A stretch of 36,260 nt of DNA from Rhizobacter sp. (GTDB taxonomy: Bacteria > Pseudomonadota > Gammaproteobacteria > Burkholderiales > Burkholderiaceae_C), in contig NZ_JADMJX010000019.1 of NCBI RefSeq assembly GCF_018780185.1, positions 28,186 through 64,445 on the forward strand, in the 5' to 3' direction. Shown here piece by piece: positions 1 through 8,585 of the stretch. The notes beneath the pieces are model-generated. The model was not told where the DNA came from. It saw only the letters and a list, made by a program, of their open reading frames with translations, and made no database searches. The position numbers were made by a program, and so were the translations under genes. How positions within the stretch are numbered: position 1 is the first letter of the stretch; each line of letters begins with the position of its first letter.

Positions 1-312
1 GGCCCCGACGGCCAGGCCTACAAGGCGCGGCAGGTCACGTTCCAGACCGAGCTGATGGGCCAAGTGGGTCAAAGCGCTGGCACCGCGGGCGTGAAGGTCA
101 GCAACATCAGCGAAGACCAGACGCCAGGACGCCGTGTGCACGACCCCAAGCACCCGAGCGCCGACGCGGAAGGCTACGTGACCTACAGCAACGTGAACGC
201 GGTGGAAGAGATGGTCAACATGATCTCGGCCTCGCGCTCGTACCAGAACAACATCGAAGTCATGAACACGGCCAAGACGCTGCTGCTCAAGACGCTGCAG
301 ATGGGTCAGTGA
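1..312 (+). CDS. flgC: Flagellar basal-body rod protein FlgC (3' part, start outside window)
   Basis: This is the C-terminal 103 residues of a proximal-rod subunit of the flagellar basal body, exported by the flagellar type III system. The frame is open from base 1, so the gene begins upstream. The tail has the rod/hook-family C-terminal signature: YVTYSNVNAVEEMVNMI, a SRSYQNN segment, then a heptad-like helix ending TLLLKTLQMGQ. These terminal helices form the coiled-coil core of the rod. A HDPKHPSADAEG stretch just before it is typical of FlgC rather than FlgB, FlgF or FlgG. The next gene, flgD, starts 32 bases downstream, as in flgBCD operons. The family and position are secure; only the N-terminus is missing. 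Confidence 0.95.
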   Translation, partial: GPDGQAYKARQVTFQTELMGQVGQSAGTAGVKVSNISEDQTPGRRVHDPKHPSADAEGYVTYSNVNAVEEMVNMISASRSYQNNIEVMNTAKTLLLKTLQMGQ

Positions 313-344
313 CCCTGAACTGACACCCCACAGGACACACCACC

Positions 345-992
345 ATGGCCGTCTCCAACGTTCAATCCACCTACGCCGCGCTCAACGACAAGAGCAGTGT
401 CGTGACCGCCAACGAGGCGGGCAGCGCCGACCGCTTCCTGAAGCTGCTGGTCGCGCAGATGCAGAACCAGGACCCGCTGTCCCCGATGGACAACGCCCAG
501 GTCACCAGCCAGATGGCGCAGATCAACACCGTCACCGGCATCGAAAAGCTCAACACCACGGTGCAAGGCCTGCAGGGCAACTTTGTGCAGATGCAGGCGC
601 TGCAAGGCGCCGCGCTGGTCGGGCGCGACGTGGTCGTGCCGGGCAACAAGATGGACATGGACAACGGCGTCGGCGTGGGCGGTTTCGAGCTCAACAGCGC
701 CGCCGACAACGTGCGTGTCGAAGTGCTAGGCCCCGGCGGCCATGTGATCGACACGCTCGACCTCGGCGCCCAGACCGCCGGCATGCACAGCTTCGACTGG
801 ACGGCGGGCGCCAACGCTTCTGCCACCGGCGTGACCTTCCGCGTGGCGGCCACCAGCGGCAGCGTGAAGCTTGAGGCGACCGCGCTGATGCGCGACCGTG
901 TGCAAGCCGTCAACACCTCGGGCGACACCCTGCAGCTCGAGCTGCAGAACGCCGGCACCGTGGCCTACAGCCAGGTCAAAGCCTTCAACTGA
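345..992 (+). CDS. flgD: Flagellar hook-capping protein FlgD
   Basis: FlgD is the scaffold that caps the growing hook and allows FlgE to assemble; it is discarded when the hook is complete. The protein has 215 residues, a usual length. The N-terminal FlgD signature is clear: DRFLKLLVAQMQNQDPLSPMD at about residues 25-45, then NAQVTSQMAQINTVTGIEKLN. The C-terminal half carries the FlgD Ig/FLN-like region, with VEVLGPGGHVIDTLDLG around 125-142. The ATG at 345 follows an AGGA-containing sequence and directly precedes the conserved N-terminus. It lies between flgC and flgE in the expected order, 30 bases before flgE. Confidence 0.97.
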   Translation: MAVSNVQSTYAALNDKSSVVTANEAGSADRFLKLLVAQMQNQDPLSPMDNAQVTSQMAQINTVTGIEKLNTTVQGLQGNFVQMQALQGAALVGRDVVVPGNKMDMDNGVGVGGFELNSAADNVRVEVLGPGGHVIDTLDLGAQTAGMHSFDWTAGANASATGVTFRVAATSGSVKLEATALMRDRVQAVNTSGDTLQLELQNAGTVAYSQVKAFN

Positions 993-1022
993 TCACCACT
1001 GCCTCTTGCAAGGACACACCCC

Positions 1023-2285
1023 ATGAGCTTCCAACAAGGTCTTTCCGGTCTGAATGCAGCGAGCAAGAACCTCGATGTGATCGGCAACAACATCGCCAAC
1101 GCCAACACGTTTGGCGCCAAGTCGTCGCGCGCGGAGTTTGGCGACATGTACGCCGCGGCGCTGGGTGCGGGCGGCGGCAGCAACATCGGCATTGGCGTGA
1201 ACCTGCAGGCGGTGACGCAGCAGTTCAGCCAGGGCAACATCACCACCACCGCCAACGGCATGGACCTCGCCATCAACGGCTCGGGCTTCTTCGAGGTGAG
1301 CGTGGGCGGCCAGACGATGTACTCGCGCAACGGCCAGTTCCAGGTCAACAAGGACGGCTTCATCGTCAACAACCAGGGCGGCCAGCTGCTCGGCTACCCG
1401 GCTGACGCACAAGGCGTGATCCAGCCCGGCCTGGCCGTGCCGCTGCAGCTGCCCACCGCGGGCATCGACCCGGCGCGCACGACCGAGATCACGATGGAGA
1501 TGAACCTCGACTCGCGCGCTGGCGTCACGCTGCCGGCGACCACGCCGATGGTCAACTTCAGCGACGCGACCACCTACAACAACGCCACCTCGCTCACCGT
1601 CTACGACGACCTGGGCCAGGACGTGGCGTTGACCTATTACTTCCAGAAGACCGACACCTCCACCTGGAACGTGTACGTCACGGCCAACGGCGCCTCGGTG
1701 GCCGTGGACGGCGCCGGCGACCCGGCTCCGTTGACCACGATGGTCTTCCCTGCCAACGGCGGCTCGCCGACCTCGCCCGCGGGCCCGGTCACGCTCGACG
1801 TGCCGGCCTCGACCAACGCGGCCGGTGCGGTCACGCTGGCCATCCCGGGCATCCAGCTCGACCTCGCGGGTGCCTCGCAGTTTGGTGCCGGCTTCGGCGT
1901 GACCAACCTGTCGCAAGACGGCTACGCGCCGGGCCAGCTCTCGGGCCTGACGATCGAAAAAGACGGCATCGTGATGGCGACCTACTCCAACGGCCAGTCC
2001 AAGCCGGCCGGCCAGATCGAGCTGTCAACCTTCCGCAACCCACAAGGCCTGAAGCCGCTGGGCGGCAACCTGTGGTCGCGCACCTACGAGTCGGGCGACC
2101 CGATCGTGGGCACGCCGGGGCAGGGCAACCTGGGAGTGCTGCAGTCGGGCGCGCTGGAAGAGTCGAACGTCGACCTCACCGCCGAGCTGGTCAACATGAT
2201 CACCGCGCAGCGCACCTACCAGGCGAATGCACAAACGATCAAGACGCAAGACCAGGTGTTGCAGACCTTGGTGAACTTGCGCTGA
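1023..2285 (+). CDS. flgE: Flagellar hook protein FlgE
   Basis: FlgE is the structural subunit of the hook, the universal joint between rod and filament. The 420-residue protein has the family N-terminus (MSFQQGLSGLNAASKNLDVI, then GNNIANANTFGAK) and the C-terminal FlgE/FlgF/FlgG helix (NVDLTAELVNMITAQRTYQANAQ). In between lie a GSGFFEV motif at about residue 90 and the variable surface-exposed D1/D2 domains. AAGGA at 1010-1014 sits 8 bases before the ATG and supports the start. The length is ordinary for beta- and gammaproteobacterial hooks. The gene sits between the hook-cap gene and the distal rod genes. Confidence 0.97.
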   Translation: MSFQQGLSGLNAASKNLDVIGNNIANANTFGAKSSRAEFGDMYAAALGAGGGSNIGIGVNLQAVTQQFSQGNITTTANGMDLAINGSGFFEVSVGGQTMYSRNGQFQVNKDGFIVNNQGGQLLGYPADAQGVIQPGLAVPLQLPTAGIDPARTTEITMEMNLDSRAGVTLPATTPMVNFSDATTYNNATSLTVYDDLGQDVALTYYFQKTDTSTWNVYVTANGASVAVDGAGDPAPLTTMVFPANGGSPTSPAGPVTLDVPASTNAAGAVTLAIPGIQLDLAGASQFGAGFGVTNLSQDGYAPGQLSGLTIEKDGIVMATYSNGQSKPAGQIELSTFRNPQGLKPLGGNLWSRTYESGDPIVGTPGQGNLGVLQSGALEESNVDLTAELVNMITAQRTYQANAQTIKTQDQVLQTLVNLR

Positions 2286-2310
2286 TCGATTGATCTAGAA
2301 GGGGCCAGCC

Positions 2311-3039
2311 ATGGACCGCATGATTTACCTGTCGATGTCTGGCGCCAAGGCCATGATGCAGCGCCAAGACACGCTGGCCAACAACCTGGCCAATGTGTCG
2401 ACGCCCGGCTTTCGTGCCGAGCTGCAGGCGTTTCGGGCGGTGCCGGTACAAGGCAGCGGCGCCAGCACGCGGGTCTACGCGCTCGAAACCACCCCTGGCT
2501 ACAACGACGCGCCAGGTGTCATCACCAACACCGGGCGCAACCTCGACGTGGCGGTGCAAGGCAAAAGCTGGCTCACGGTGCAGGCGCTCGACGGCACCGA
2601 GGCCTACACGCGCGGTGGTGCACTCGACATCAGCGCCGACGGCACCCTCACCACGCGCAGCGGTTTGCCGGTGATGGGCGACGGCGGCCCGATCCAGATC
2701 CCGGCCAACAGCGAAGTGAGCATCGGCGGCGACGGCACCATCAGCGCCAAGAACGCCAGCACCGGCAAGAACGTGGCGGTGGGCAAGCTCAAGCTCGTGA
2801 CCCCCGAAGCCGCGCTCGAGCGGGGTGAAGACGGCTTGTTCCGTGCCCCTGAAGGCGACCTCGGTGCCGACCCGCTGGCCCGTGTGCAAGACGGCGCGCT
2901 CGAAGGCTCGAACGTGAGCGCGGTCGAGACCATGGTCTCGATGATCACCGCGGCACGTCAGTTCGAAGCGCAGATGAAGATGCTGCAAACCGCCGAAGGC
3001 GACGAGAAGGCCGCGGCGCAGCTGCTGTCTCTCGGCTAA
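2311..3039 (+). CDS. flgF: Flagellar basal-body rod protein FlgF
   Basis: FlgF is a rod subunit of the basal body. The 242-residue protein begins [20 protein letters not shown], followed by [17 protein letters not shown], which is the FlgF-type N-terminus. It ends with the rod/hook-family C-terminal helix ([21 protein letters not shown]). The length fits FlgF (about 240-250) and is shorter than the FlgG that follows. An AAGGGG sequence lies just before the ATG. It is cotranscribed with flgE, 25 bases upstream, and flgG, 26 bases downstream. Confidence 0.95.
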   Translation: MDRMIYLSMSGAKAMMQRQDTLANNLANVSTPGFRAELQAFRAVPVQGSGASTRVYALETTPGYNDAPGVITNTGRNLDVAVQGKSWLTVQALDGTEAYTRGGALDISADGTLTTRSGLPVMGDGGPIQIPANSEVSIGGDGTISAKNASTGKNVAVGKLKLVTPEAALERGEDGLFRAPEGDLGADPLARVQDGALEGSNVSAVETMVSMITAARQFEAQMKMLQTAEGDEKAAAQLLSLG

Positions 3040-3065
3040 CCCGACACAACCAAGGAGCATTCACC

Positions 3066-3848
3066 ATGATGCGTTCCCTGTGGATTTCGAAGACCGGCAT
3101 GGAGGCCCAGCAAACCCAGCTGGACCACATCTCGAACAACCTCGCCAACACCGCGACCAACGGCTACAAGAAGTCGCACGCGGTGTTCGAAGACCTGATG
3201 TACCAGAACCTGCGCCAGGCCGGTGCCAACAGCACCGAGCAGACCACGCTGCCCACCGGCTTGCAGGTCGGCCTGGGCACCCGCGCCGTGGCCACCTCGC
3301 GCAGCTTTGCGCAAGGCAACCTGCAGCAAAGCAGCAACACGCTCGACGTGGCGGTGCGCGGCAGCGGCTTCTTCGAAATCCAGATGCCCGACGGCACGCC
3401 CGGCTACACACGCGACGGCTCGTTCCAGGTCAATGCGCAGGGCCAGCTCGTCACCAACAATGGTTATGCCGTGCAACCCGGCATCACCATCCCGGCCAAC
3501 GCGCAGAGCGTGACCATCGGTGCCGATGGCACGGTGAGTGTGGCCATCTCCGGCCAGACCACGCCGCAGACGGTGGGCCAGCTGTCGCTGGTGAGCTTCG
3601 TCAACCCGGCCGGCCTCGAGCCCAAGGGCCAGAACCTCTACACCGAGACCGCTGCGTCGGGCACACCGACCGCAGGCACCCCAGGGTTGAACGGCCTGGG
3701 CGCCCTGCAACAAGGCATGGTCGAAACCTCGAACGTGAACGTGGTCGAAGAGCTGGTCGGCATGATCCAGACGCAGCGCGCCTACGAACTCAACTCGAAG
3801 GCCATCCAGACATCCGACCAGATGCTGCAGCGTCTGGCGCAGCTGTGA
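3066..3848 (+). CDS. flgG: Flagellar distal rod protein FlgG
   Basis: FlgG forms the distal rod, which passes through the P and L rings and carries the hook. At 260 residues it has the canonical length. The N-terminus is [20 protein letters not shown] followed by [20 protein letters not shown], and the FlgG-specific [16 protein letters not shown] segment lies around residues 60-75. The C-terminal helix includes [25 protein letters not shown] at 3052-3057 lies 8 bases before the first of two adjacent ATG codons, so the start could be either 3066 or 3069. The stop codon overlaps the flgH start, implying translational coupling of rod and L-ring synthesis. Confidence 0.97.
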   Translation: MMRSLWISKTGMEAQQTQLDHISNNLANTATNGYKKSHAVFEDLMYQNLRQAGANSTEQTTLPTGLQVGLGTRAVATSRSFAQGNLQQSSNTLDVAVRGSGFFEIQMPDGTPGYTRDGSFQVNAQGQLVTNNGYAVQPGITIPANAQSVTIGADGTVSVAISGQTTPQTVGQLSLVSFVNPAGLEPKGQNLYTETAASGTPTAGTPGLNGLGALQQGMVETSNVNVVEELVGMIQTQRAYELNSKAIQTSDQMLQRLAQL

Positions 3849-4516
3849 TGAAGGTTCTGTTTCTGACGGCGGCCTGCGTGGCCCTCACCGGCTGCGAAAC
3901 GCCGTACAGCCTGCCCAAGGTCGACGTCGCCGGCTCGCCCACCGTGCGGCCGCAGCCGGTGGTGACGCCGGTGGTCAACAACGGCTCCATCTTCCAGGCC
4001 GGGCAGTACCGCCCGCTGTTCGAAGACCACCGCGCACGCCTGGTGGGCGACACCCTCACCGTGCAGATCGTGGAGAAAGTCACGGCCAGCCAGAAGAGCA
4101 CCAGCTCCATCGACAAAGGCGGCTCGATCTCGGGCGGCGTCTCGGCGCTGCCGGGGGTGCGCGCAGGCGCATTTGCACGCGCGGCGGTCGAAGGCAGCTC
4201 CACCAACACCTTCGCCGGCAAGGGCAGCACCGAAAACACCAACGATTTTTCGGGCGTGATCACCTCGGTCGTGACAGAAGTCCTGCCCAACGGGCATTTG
4301 ATGATCCGCGGCGAGAAGCAGATCGGCGTGAATCAGAACGTCGACGTGCTGCGTTTCTCGGGCCAGGTCGACCCGCGCGCCATCCAGCCCGGGAACACCG
4401 TGCCTTCGGCGCAGATCGCCAACGTGCGCCTGGACCACCGGGGCCGGGGTGCGCAGGCCGATGCCAACGGAATAGGCTGGTTGGGGCGCTTCTTTTTGAA
4501 CGTTCTCCCGTTCTAA
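3848..4516 (+). CDS. flgH: Flagellar L-ring lipoprotein FlgH
   Basis: FlgH forms the outer-membrane L ring through which the rod turns. The 222-residue protein starts [16 protein letters not shown], a lipoprotein signal peptide with an LTGC lipobox, so the mature N-terminus is the lipidated Cys at residue 16. Family motifs include the GSIFQAGQYRPLFEDHRARL stretch with VGDTLTVQIVEK, a Ser/Thr-rich segment, and the C-terminal end NGIGWLGRFFLNVLPF. The ATG overlaps the flgG stop codon (TGATG). The same frame stays open upstream through flgG in another register, but the lipobox fixes the real start here. Confidence 0.96.
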   Translation: MKVLFLTAACVALTGCETPYSLPKVDVAGSPTVRPQPVVTPVVNNGSIFQAGQYRPLFEDHRARLVGDTLTVQIVEKVTASQKSTSSIDKGGSISGGVSALPGVRAGAFARAAVEGSSTNTFAGKGSTENTNDFSGVITSVVTEVLPNGHLMIRGEKQIGVNQNVDVLRFSGQVDPRAIQPGNTVPSAQIANVRLDHRGRGAQADANGIGWLGRFFLNVLPF

Positions 4517-4556
4517 AGAATTCCAGAATGGCAGCAACCACCTGGACGCTGCCAAC

Positions 4557-5702
4557 ATGGAAACCACGCAAGACAAGCTGCTCGAAGCGCTGATCAAGGC
4601 TCTGATCGGGCTCACCGTCTTTGCGGCCAGCGCCGCGCTGTGGTGGCCGGGCACGGCCCACGCCACTCGCATCAAGGAAGTCGCCGCCATCCAGGGCGTG
4701 CGCAGCAACCAGCTGGTGGGCTACGGCCTCGTGGTCGGCCTCGACGGCACCGGCGACCAGACCACTTCGGCCCCGTTCACCGCCCAGAGCCTGGCCGCGA
4801 TGCTGCAGCAGATGGGCGTGACCGTGCCTCCGGGCACCAACATGCAGATCAAGAACGTGGCGGCCGTGATGGTCACCGCGCAACTGCCGCCATTTGCCCA
4901 GCCCGGCCAGACCATCGACATTGCGGTGTCGTCGATGGGCAATGCCAAGTCGCTGCGCGGCGGCACGCTGATCGCCACGCCCTTGAAGGGCGCCGACGGC
5001 CAGGTCTACGCGCTCGCGCAAGGCAACCTCATCGTCGGCGGCGCGGGTGCGTCGGCCGGTGGCTCCAAGGTGCAGATCAACCACCTCAGCGCAGGCCGCG
5101 TGCCCGAAGGCGCCACGGTCGAGCGCTCGGTGGCCACACCGCTCAACCAGGGCTCGACCCTGCAGCTCGACCTGAAGTCGAGCGACTACTCCACCGCGCG
5201 CGAAGTGGCACGCGCCATCAACGCCAAGATGGGCGCAGGCGTGGCCCAGGCCGTCAACGGCCGGGTGGTGCAGGTGCGCATGCCCGAGTCGCCCGATGCG
5301 CGCGTGGGCTTCCTGGCCGACATCGAAAACCTGCCGCTGGAGCTGGCCGTTCCGTCGGCCAAGGTGGTGATCAATGCCCGCACCGGCTCGGTGGTGATGA
5401 ACCAGAGCGTGACCTTGAGCGCCTGTGCGGTGGCGCACGGCAACCTGTCGGTGACGATCAACTCCACACCGGTGATCAGCCAGCCTGCACCGTTCTCCAA
5501 AGGCGAGACCGTGGTGAAGGAAAAGGCCGAGATCACCATCAAGCAAGAGCCCGGCGCCCTGATCCAGATGGCCGCCGGCGCCAAGCTCGCCGACGTGGTC
5601 AAGGCGCTGAGCGCGCTGGGCGCCACGCCGCAAGACTTGCTGGCAATCCTTCAGGCGATGAAGAGTGCCGGCGCACTCAATGCCGAGATCGAGGTGATCT
5701 GA
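4557..5702 (+). CDS. flgI: Flagellar P-ring protein FlgI
   Basis: FlgI builds the periplasmic P ring around the rod, at the level of the peptidoglycan. The 381-residue product has an N-terminal signal sequence with a hydrophobic stretch at about residues 14-32 and a likely cleavage after AHA near residue 37. It is followed by the strongly conserved RIKEVAAIQGVRSNQLVGYG and GLDGTGDQT. GGTLIATPLKGADGQVYALA around residues 140-160 and the C-terminal helix (VVKALSALGATPQDLLAILQ) are also FlgI hallmarks. No convincing Shine-Dalgarno precedes the ATG, unlike most genes of the operon. A slightly later start inside the long N-terminal leader cannot be excluded. Confidence 0.96.
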   Translation: METTQDKLLEALIKALIGLTVFAASAALWWPGTAHATRIKEVAAIQGVRSNQLVGYGLVVGLDGTGDQTTSAPFTAQSLAAMLQQMGVTVPPGTNMQIKNVAAVMVTAQLPPFAQPGQTIDIAVSSMGNAKSLRGGTLIATPLKGADGQVYALAQGNLIVGGAGASAGGSKVQINHLSAGRVPEGATVERSVATPLNQGSTLQLDLKSSDYSTAREVARAINAKMGAGVAQAVNGRVVQVRMPESPDARVGFLADIENLPLELAVPSAKVVINARTGSVVMNQSVTLSACAVAHGNLSVTINSTPVISQPAPFSKGETVVKEKAEITIKQEPGALIQMAAGAKLADVVKALSALGATPQDLLAILQAMKSAGALNAEIEVI

Positions 5703-5703
5703 C

Positions 5704-6582
5704 ATGGGCATCTCATCCAACTCCCCCCTCGGCGGTGACACCCGCGCGCTGGCCGGCCTGCGCAACTCGGCGTCGACCGACCCCAAGGCGGCCGTCAAGG
5801 AAGCGGCCAAGCAGTTCGAAGGCATCTTCATGCAGCAGCTGATGAAGAGCATGCGTGACGCGAGCGTGTCGTCGGGCATGCTCGACAACGCCGGCACGAA
5901 GATGGGTACCGAAATGCTCGACCAGCAGTTCGCCACCCAGATGACGGGTTTGCCCGGCGGCCTTTCCGACATGATCGCCAGGCAGCTCGAGCGCCAACTC
6001 GGCGAGCCGCTGGCCAACATCGCTGCCGATGCGGCGAAGGCCGCCGCGACGGCCCGGCCGGTCGAGAAATCGGCCGTTACGCCCCTCAGCAGCAACCTGC
6101 AAGGCAAGGAGCGCCAGATCGGCTTCCTGAAGCTGCACGACGGCGCGGCCAAGGCGGCCGAAGCGGCGACCGGCATCCCCGCCAACTTCATGGTGGCGCA
6201 GGCCGCGCACGAGTCGGGCTGGGGTCGCCACGAGATCAAGAACAGCGACGGCTCGACTTCGTTCAACGTGTTCGGCATCAAGGCCACCAGCAGCTGGAAG
6301 GGCCCGACCACCGAGGTCACCACCACCGAGGTGATCAACGGCGAAGCGCGCAAGGTCAAGGCCAAGTTCCGTGCCTACGGCAGCTACGAAGAAGCCTTCA
6401 CCGACTACGCCCGCATGATGAAGAACAACCCGCGCTACGCCAAGGTGGTGGAGAGCGGTGCCTCGGCGCAGGGCTTTGCGCAAGGGCTGCAGAAGGCCGG
6501 CTACGCCACCGACCCCGAGTACGCCGCCAAGCTCACCCGCATGATCAACACCACGCTGCGCCTTCAACGCGCCAGCGCATAA
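5704..6582 (+). CDS. flgJ: Flagellar rod-assembly protein / peptidoglycan hydrolase FlgJ
   Basis: FlgJ caps the growing rod and opens the peptidoglycan layer for it. The 292-residue protein is the bifunctional form found in beta- and gammaproteobacteria. The N-terminal rod-binding domain, about residues 30-100, includes AAKQFEGIFMQQLMKSM. A linker leads to a C-terminal glucosaminidase domain at about 145-290 with the catalytic-type AAHESGWG motif (Glu170) and the FNVFGIKA motif. A YEEAFTDYARM segment and the NPRYA repeat are typical of this hydrolase family. The ATG lies one base after the flgI stop codon. Confidence 0.96.
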   Translation: MGISSNSPLGGDTRALAGLRNSASTDPKAAVKEAAKQFEGIFMQQLMKSMRDASVSSGMLDNAGTKMGTEMLDQQFATQMTGLPGGLSDMIARQLERQLGEPLANIAADAAKAAATARPVEKSAVTPLSSNLQGKERQIGFLKLHDGAAKAAEAATGIPANFMVAQAAHESGWGRHEIKNSDGSTSFNVFGIKATSSWKGPTTEVTTTEVINGEARKVKAKFRAYGSYEEAFTDYARMMKNNPRYAKVVESGASAQGFAQGLQKAGYATDPEYAAKLTRMINTTLRLQRASA

Positions 6583-6598
6583 ATGAGGAGCATCTGAG

Positions 6599-8560
6599 AT
6601 GGCCAACCTCATGGGAATCGGCACGCGGGCGATGTTCGCCAACTACGCGGCGCTGCAAGTCACCGGCAACAACATTGCCAACGCCAACACCCAGGGCTAC
6701 TCGCGCCAGGAGGCGCAGCTCGCCACTGCGCAGGGGCAGTACACCGGCGCGGGCTTCTTCGGGCAGGGTGTCAACGTCACCACCGTGGCGCGTTCCTATG
6801 ACCGCTTTCTGACCGCGCAGGCGACCGCCACCAACTCACTCGCCAGCGCCGACCTGGCGCGCATGAACCAGCTCACGCAGCTGGAGACGGTGCTCCCGCT
6901 GGGTGAGGCCGGCCTCGGGCAGGCCGCTCGCCAGATGCTCGATGCGTTTGTCGACGTGGCCAACAACCCGCAGGATGCCTCGGCCCGCCAGGTGGTGATT
7001 GCGCGCTCGCAGGAACTGGCCGCGCGCTTCAAGACAGCCGGCGAGCAGCTCAGCACGTTGCAGACGGGCGTGTCGCAAGACATGAAGTCGTCGATCGCCA
7101 GCGTCAACGCGCTTGCCACCCAGGTGGCCGATCTCAACAAGCAGATCTCGGCGCTCCAGGGCAGCGGCCACGCGCCGAACGACCTGCTCGACGAACGCGA
7201 CCTGCTGGTGAGCGAGATCAGCGGCTTCATCAACGTCACCAGCATCCAGGCCGACGACGGCAGCGTGGGCCTGTTCATCGGTGGCGGCATGTCGCTGGTG
7301 CTGGGCAGCACGGCCAATGTGCTCAAGGGTGCCCCCGACCTGTACGACCCGGCCAAGACGCAACTCGCCTTGCGTGAAGGTGGGGTGGACCGGCTGGTGC
7401 CGCAAGACAGCATCAGCGGCGGCACCATCGCCGGCCTGGTGCGCTTCCAGAACGAAGACCTCACGGCCGCACGCAACCTGCTCGGCCAGATGGCGGTGGC
7501 CGTCAGCGGCGCCATCAACCAGCAGCAGGCCCTGGGCCTGGACGCGCGCCAGCCTGCGGGCGCCGGCTCGCCGCTGTTTTCGATCGGTGCGCCGCGCACC
7601 CTGCCGGCCTCGGCCAATGGGGGCGATGCGGTATTCGGCCTCACGGTCAGCGACTTCACCCACGTGCAGGCGAGCGACTACGAGCTGCGTTTCGATGGCA
7701 GCGACTACAGCCTCACCCGCCTGTCGGATGGCAGCGCGGTGACGGGCAGCCCCTTCTCGCCCGCCGCCCTGGCCGCCGGCGTGCAGGTCGAAGGCCTCAC
7801 GCTGCAGCTGAACTCCGGCACCGCGGTATCGGGCGACCGCTTCCTGCTGCAAGCCGCCGGCCCGGCCGCAGCCGACATGCGCATGGTGATGACCGACCCG
7901 CGCGGCCTCGCCGCCGCCTCGGCGGTGACCGGCAGTTTTGCCGTCACCAACACCGGCACGGCCACGATGGCCTCGCTCGGGCTGACCGACCCGACGGCCT
8001 ATGACGCCACGCTCACCGCGCGCCTGACCTTCACCTCGGACACCGGCGACTTCAGCTACGACATGGTCGACGCGAGCAACGCGGTGGTCTCCAGCGGCAC
8101 CGGCACCTGGACCGCCGGCACGCCGATCACGCTCAACGGCTTCTCGCTGCAACTCAACGGCGTGCCGCGCACCGGCGACACGATCAGCGTGGCGCCGACC
8201 ACGTCGCCTGCATCGAACAACGGCAACGCCGTGTCTTTCGTGGCGCTGGGCGGCTCGTCCTTCATCGGCACGCAGACCCTGGCCGATGGCACGCTGGTGC
8301 CGGGGCTCAGCATCACCGACGCGTATGCGAGCGCGCTGTCCGACATCGGCGTGCGGGTGCAAAGCGCCAAGTCGGCGTCGGGCATCTCCAGCGCCATTGC
8401 TTCCACGGCCGAAACGGCGCGCGTCAACAAGGCGGGGGTCAACCTCGACGAAGAGGCGGCCCGCCTGATCCAGTTCCAGCAGAGTTACCAGGCCGCCGCC
8501 AAGATGCTGCAGGTGGCCAGAGACGTGTTCGACACCTTGTTGCGGACCACGGGCAGCTGA
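6599..8560 (+). CDS. flgK: Flagellar hook-associated protein 1 FlgK
   Basis: FlgK is the first hook-filament junction protein and is exported through the flagellar channel. The 653-residue product has the family N-terminus (MGIGTRAMFANYAALQVTGN, then NIANANTQGYSRQEAQL). A conserved NDLLDERDLLVSEIS motif lies near residue 195, and the C-terminal coiled-coil ends NLDEEAARLIQFQQSYQAAA. The central region, about 330-540, is low-complexity and rich in Gly, Ser and Thr, as expected of the variable exposed domains. GAGGAG at 6585-6590 lies 8 bases before the ATG. No sigma-28 type promoter is visible in the 16-base gap after flgJ, so flgK looks co-transcribed with the hook-basal-body genes. Confidence 0.96.
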   Translation: MANLMGIGTRAMFANYAALQVTGNNIANANTQGYSRQEAQLATAQGQYTGAGFFGQGVNVTTVARSYDRFLTAQATATNSLASADLARMNQLTQLETVLPLGEAGLGQAARQMLDAFVDVANNPQDASARQVVIARSQELAARFKTAGEQLSTLQTGVSQDMKSSIASVNALATQVADLNKQISALQGSGHAPNDLLDERDLLVSEISGFINVTSIQADDGSVGLFIGGGMSLVLGSTANVLKGAPDLYDPAKTQLALREGGVDRLVPQDSISGGTIAGLVRFQNEDLTAARNLLGQMAVAVSGAINQQQALGLDARQPAGAGSPLFSIGAPRTLPASANGGDAVFGLTVSDFTHVQASDYELRFDGSDYSLTRLSDGSAVTGSPFSPAALAAGVQVEGLTLQLNSGTAVSGDRFLLQAAGPAAADMRMVMTDPRGLAAASAVTGSFAVTNTGTATMASLGLTDPTAYDATLTARLTFTSDTGDFSYDMVDASNAVVSSGTGTWTAGTPITLNGFSLQLNGVPRTGDTISVAPTTSPASNNGNAVSFVALGGSSFIGTQTLADGTLVPGLSITDAYASALSDIGVRVQSAKSASGISSAIASTAETARVNKAGVNLDEEAARLIQFQQSYQAAAKMLQVARDVFDTLLRTTGS

Positions 8561-8585
8561 TCTGCCTTGACCTGAGAGACACACC

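Noticed and set aside
3080..3847. N-terminal extension of the flgH frame through flgG
   Set aside because: The FlgH lipoprotein signal begins at 3848; the upstream part is an out-of-frame reading of flgG.
4260..6365. 701-codon open frame antisense to flgH, flgI and flgJ
   Set aside because: The + strand genes are unambiguous flagellar proteins. The long antisense frame is low-complexity (rich in His, Arg, Gly, Ala) and results from high G+C.
6583..6598. Sigma-28 promoter before flgK
   Set aside because: The gap holds only a ribosome binding site; nothing resembles the FliA consensus.
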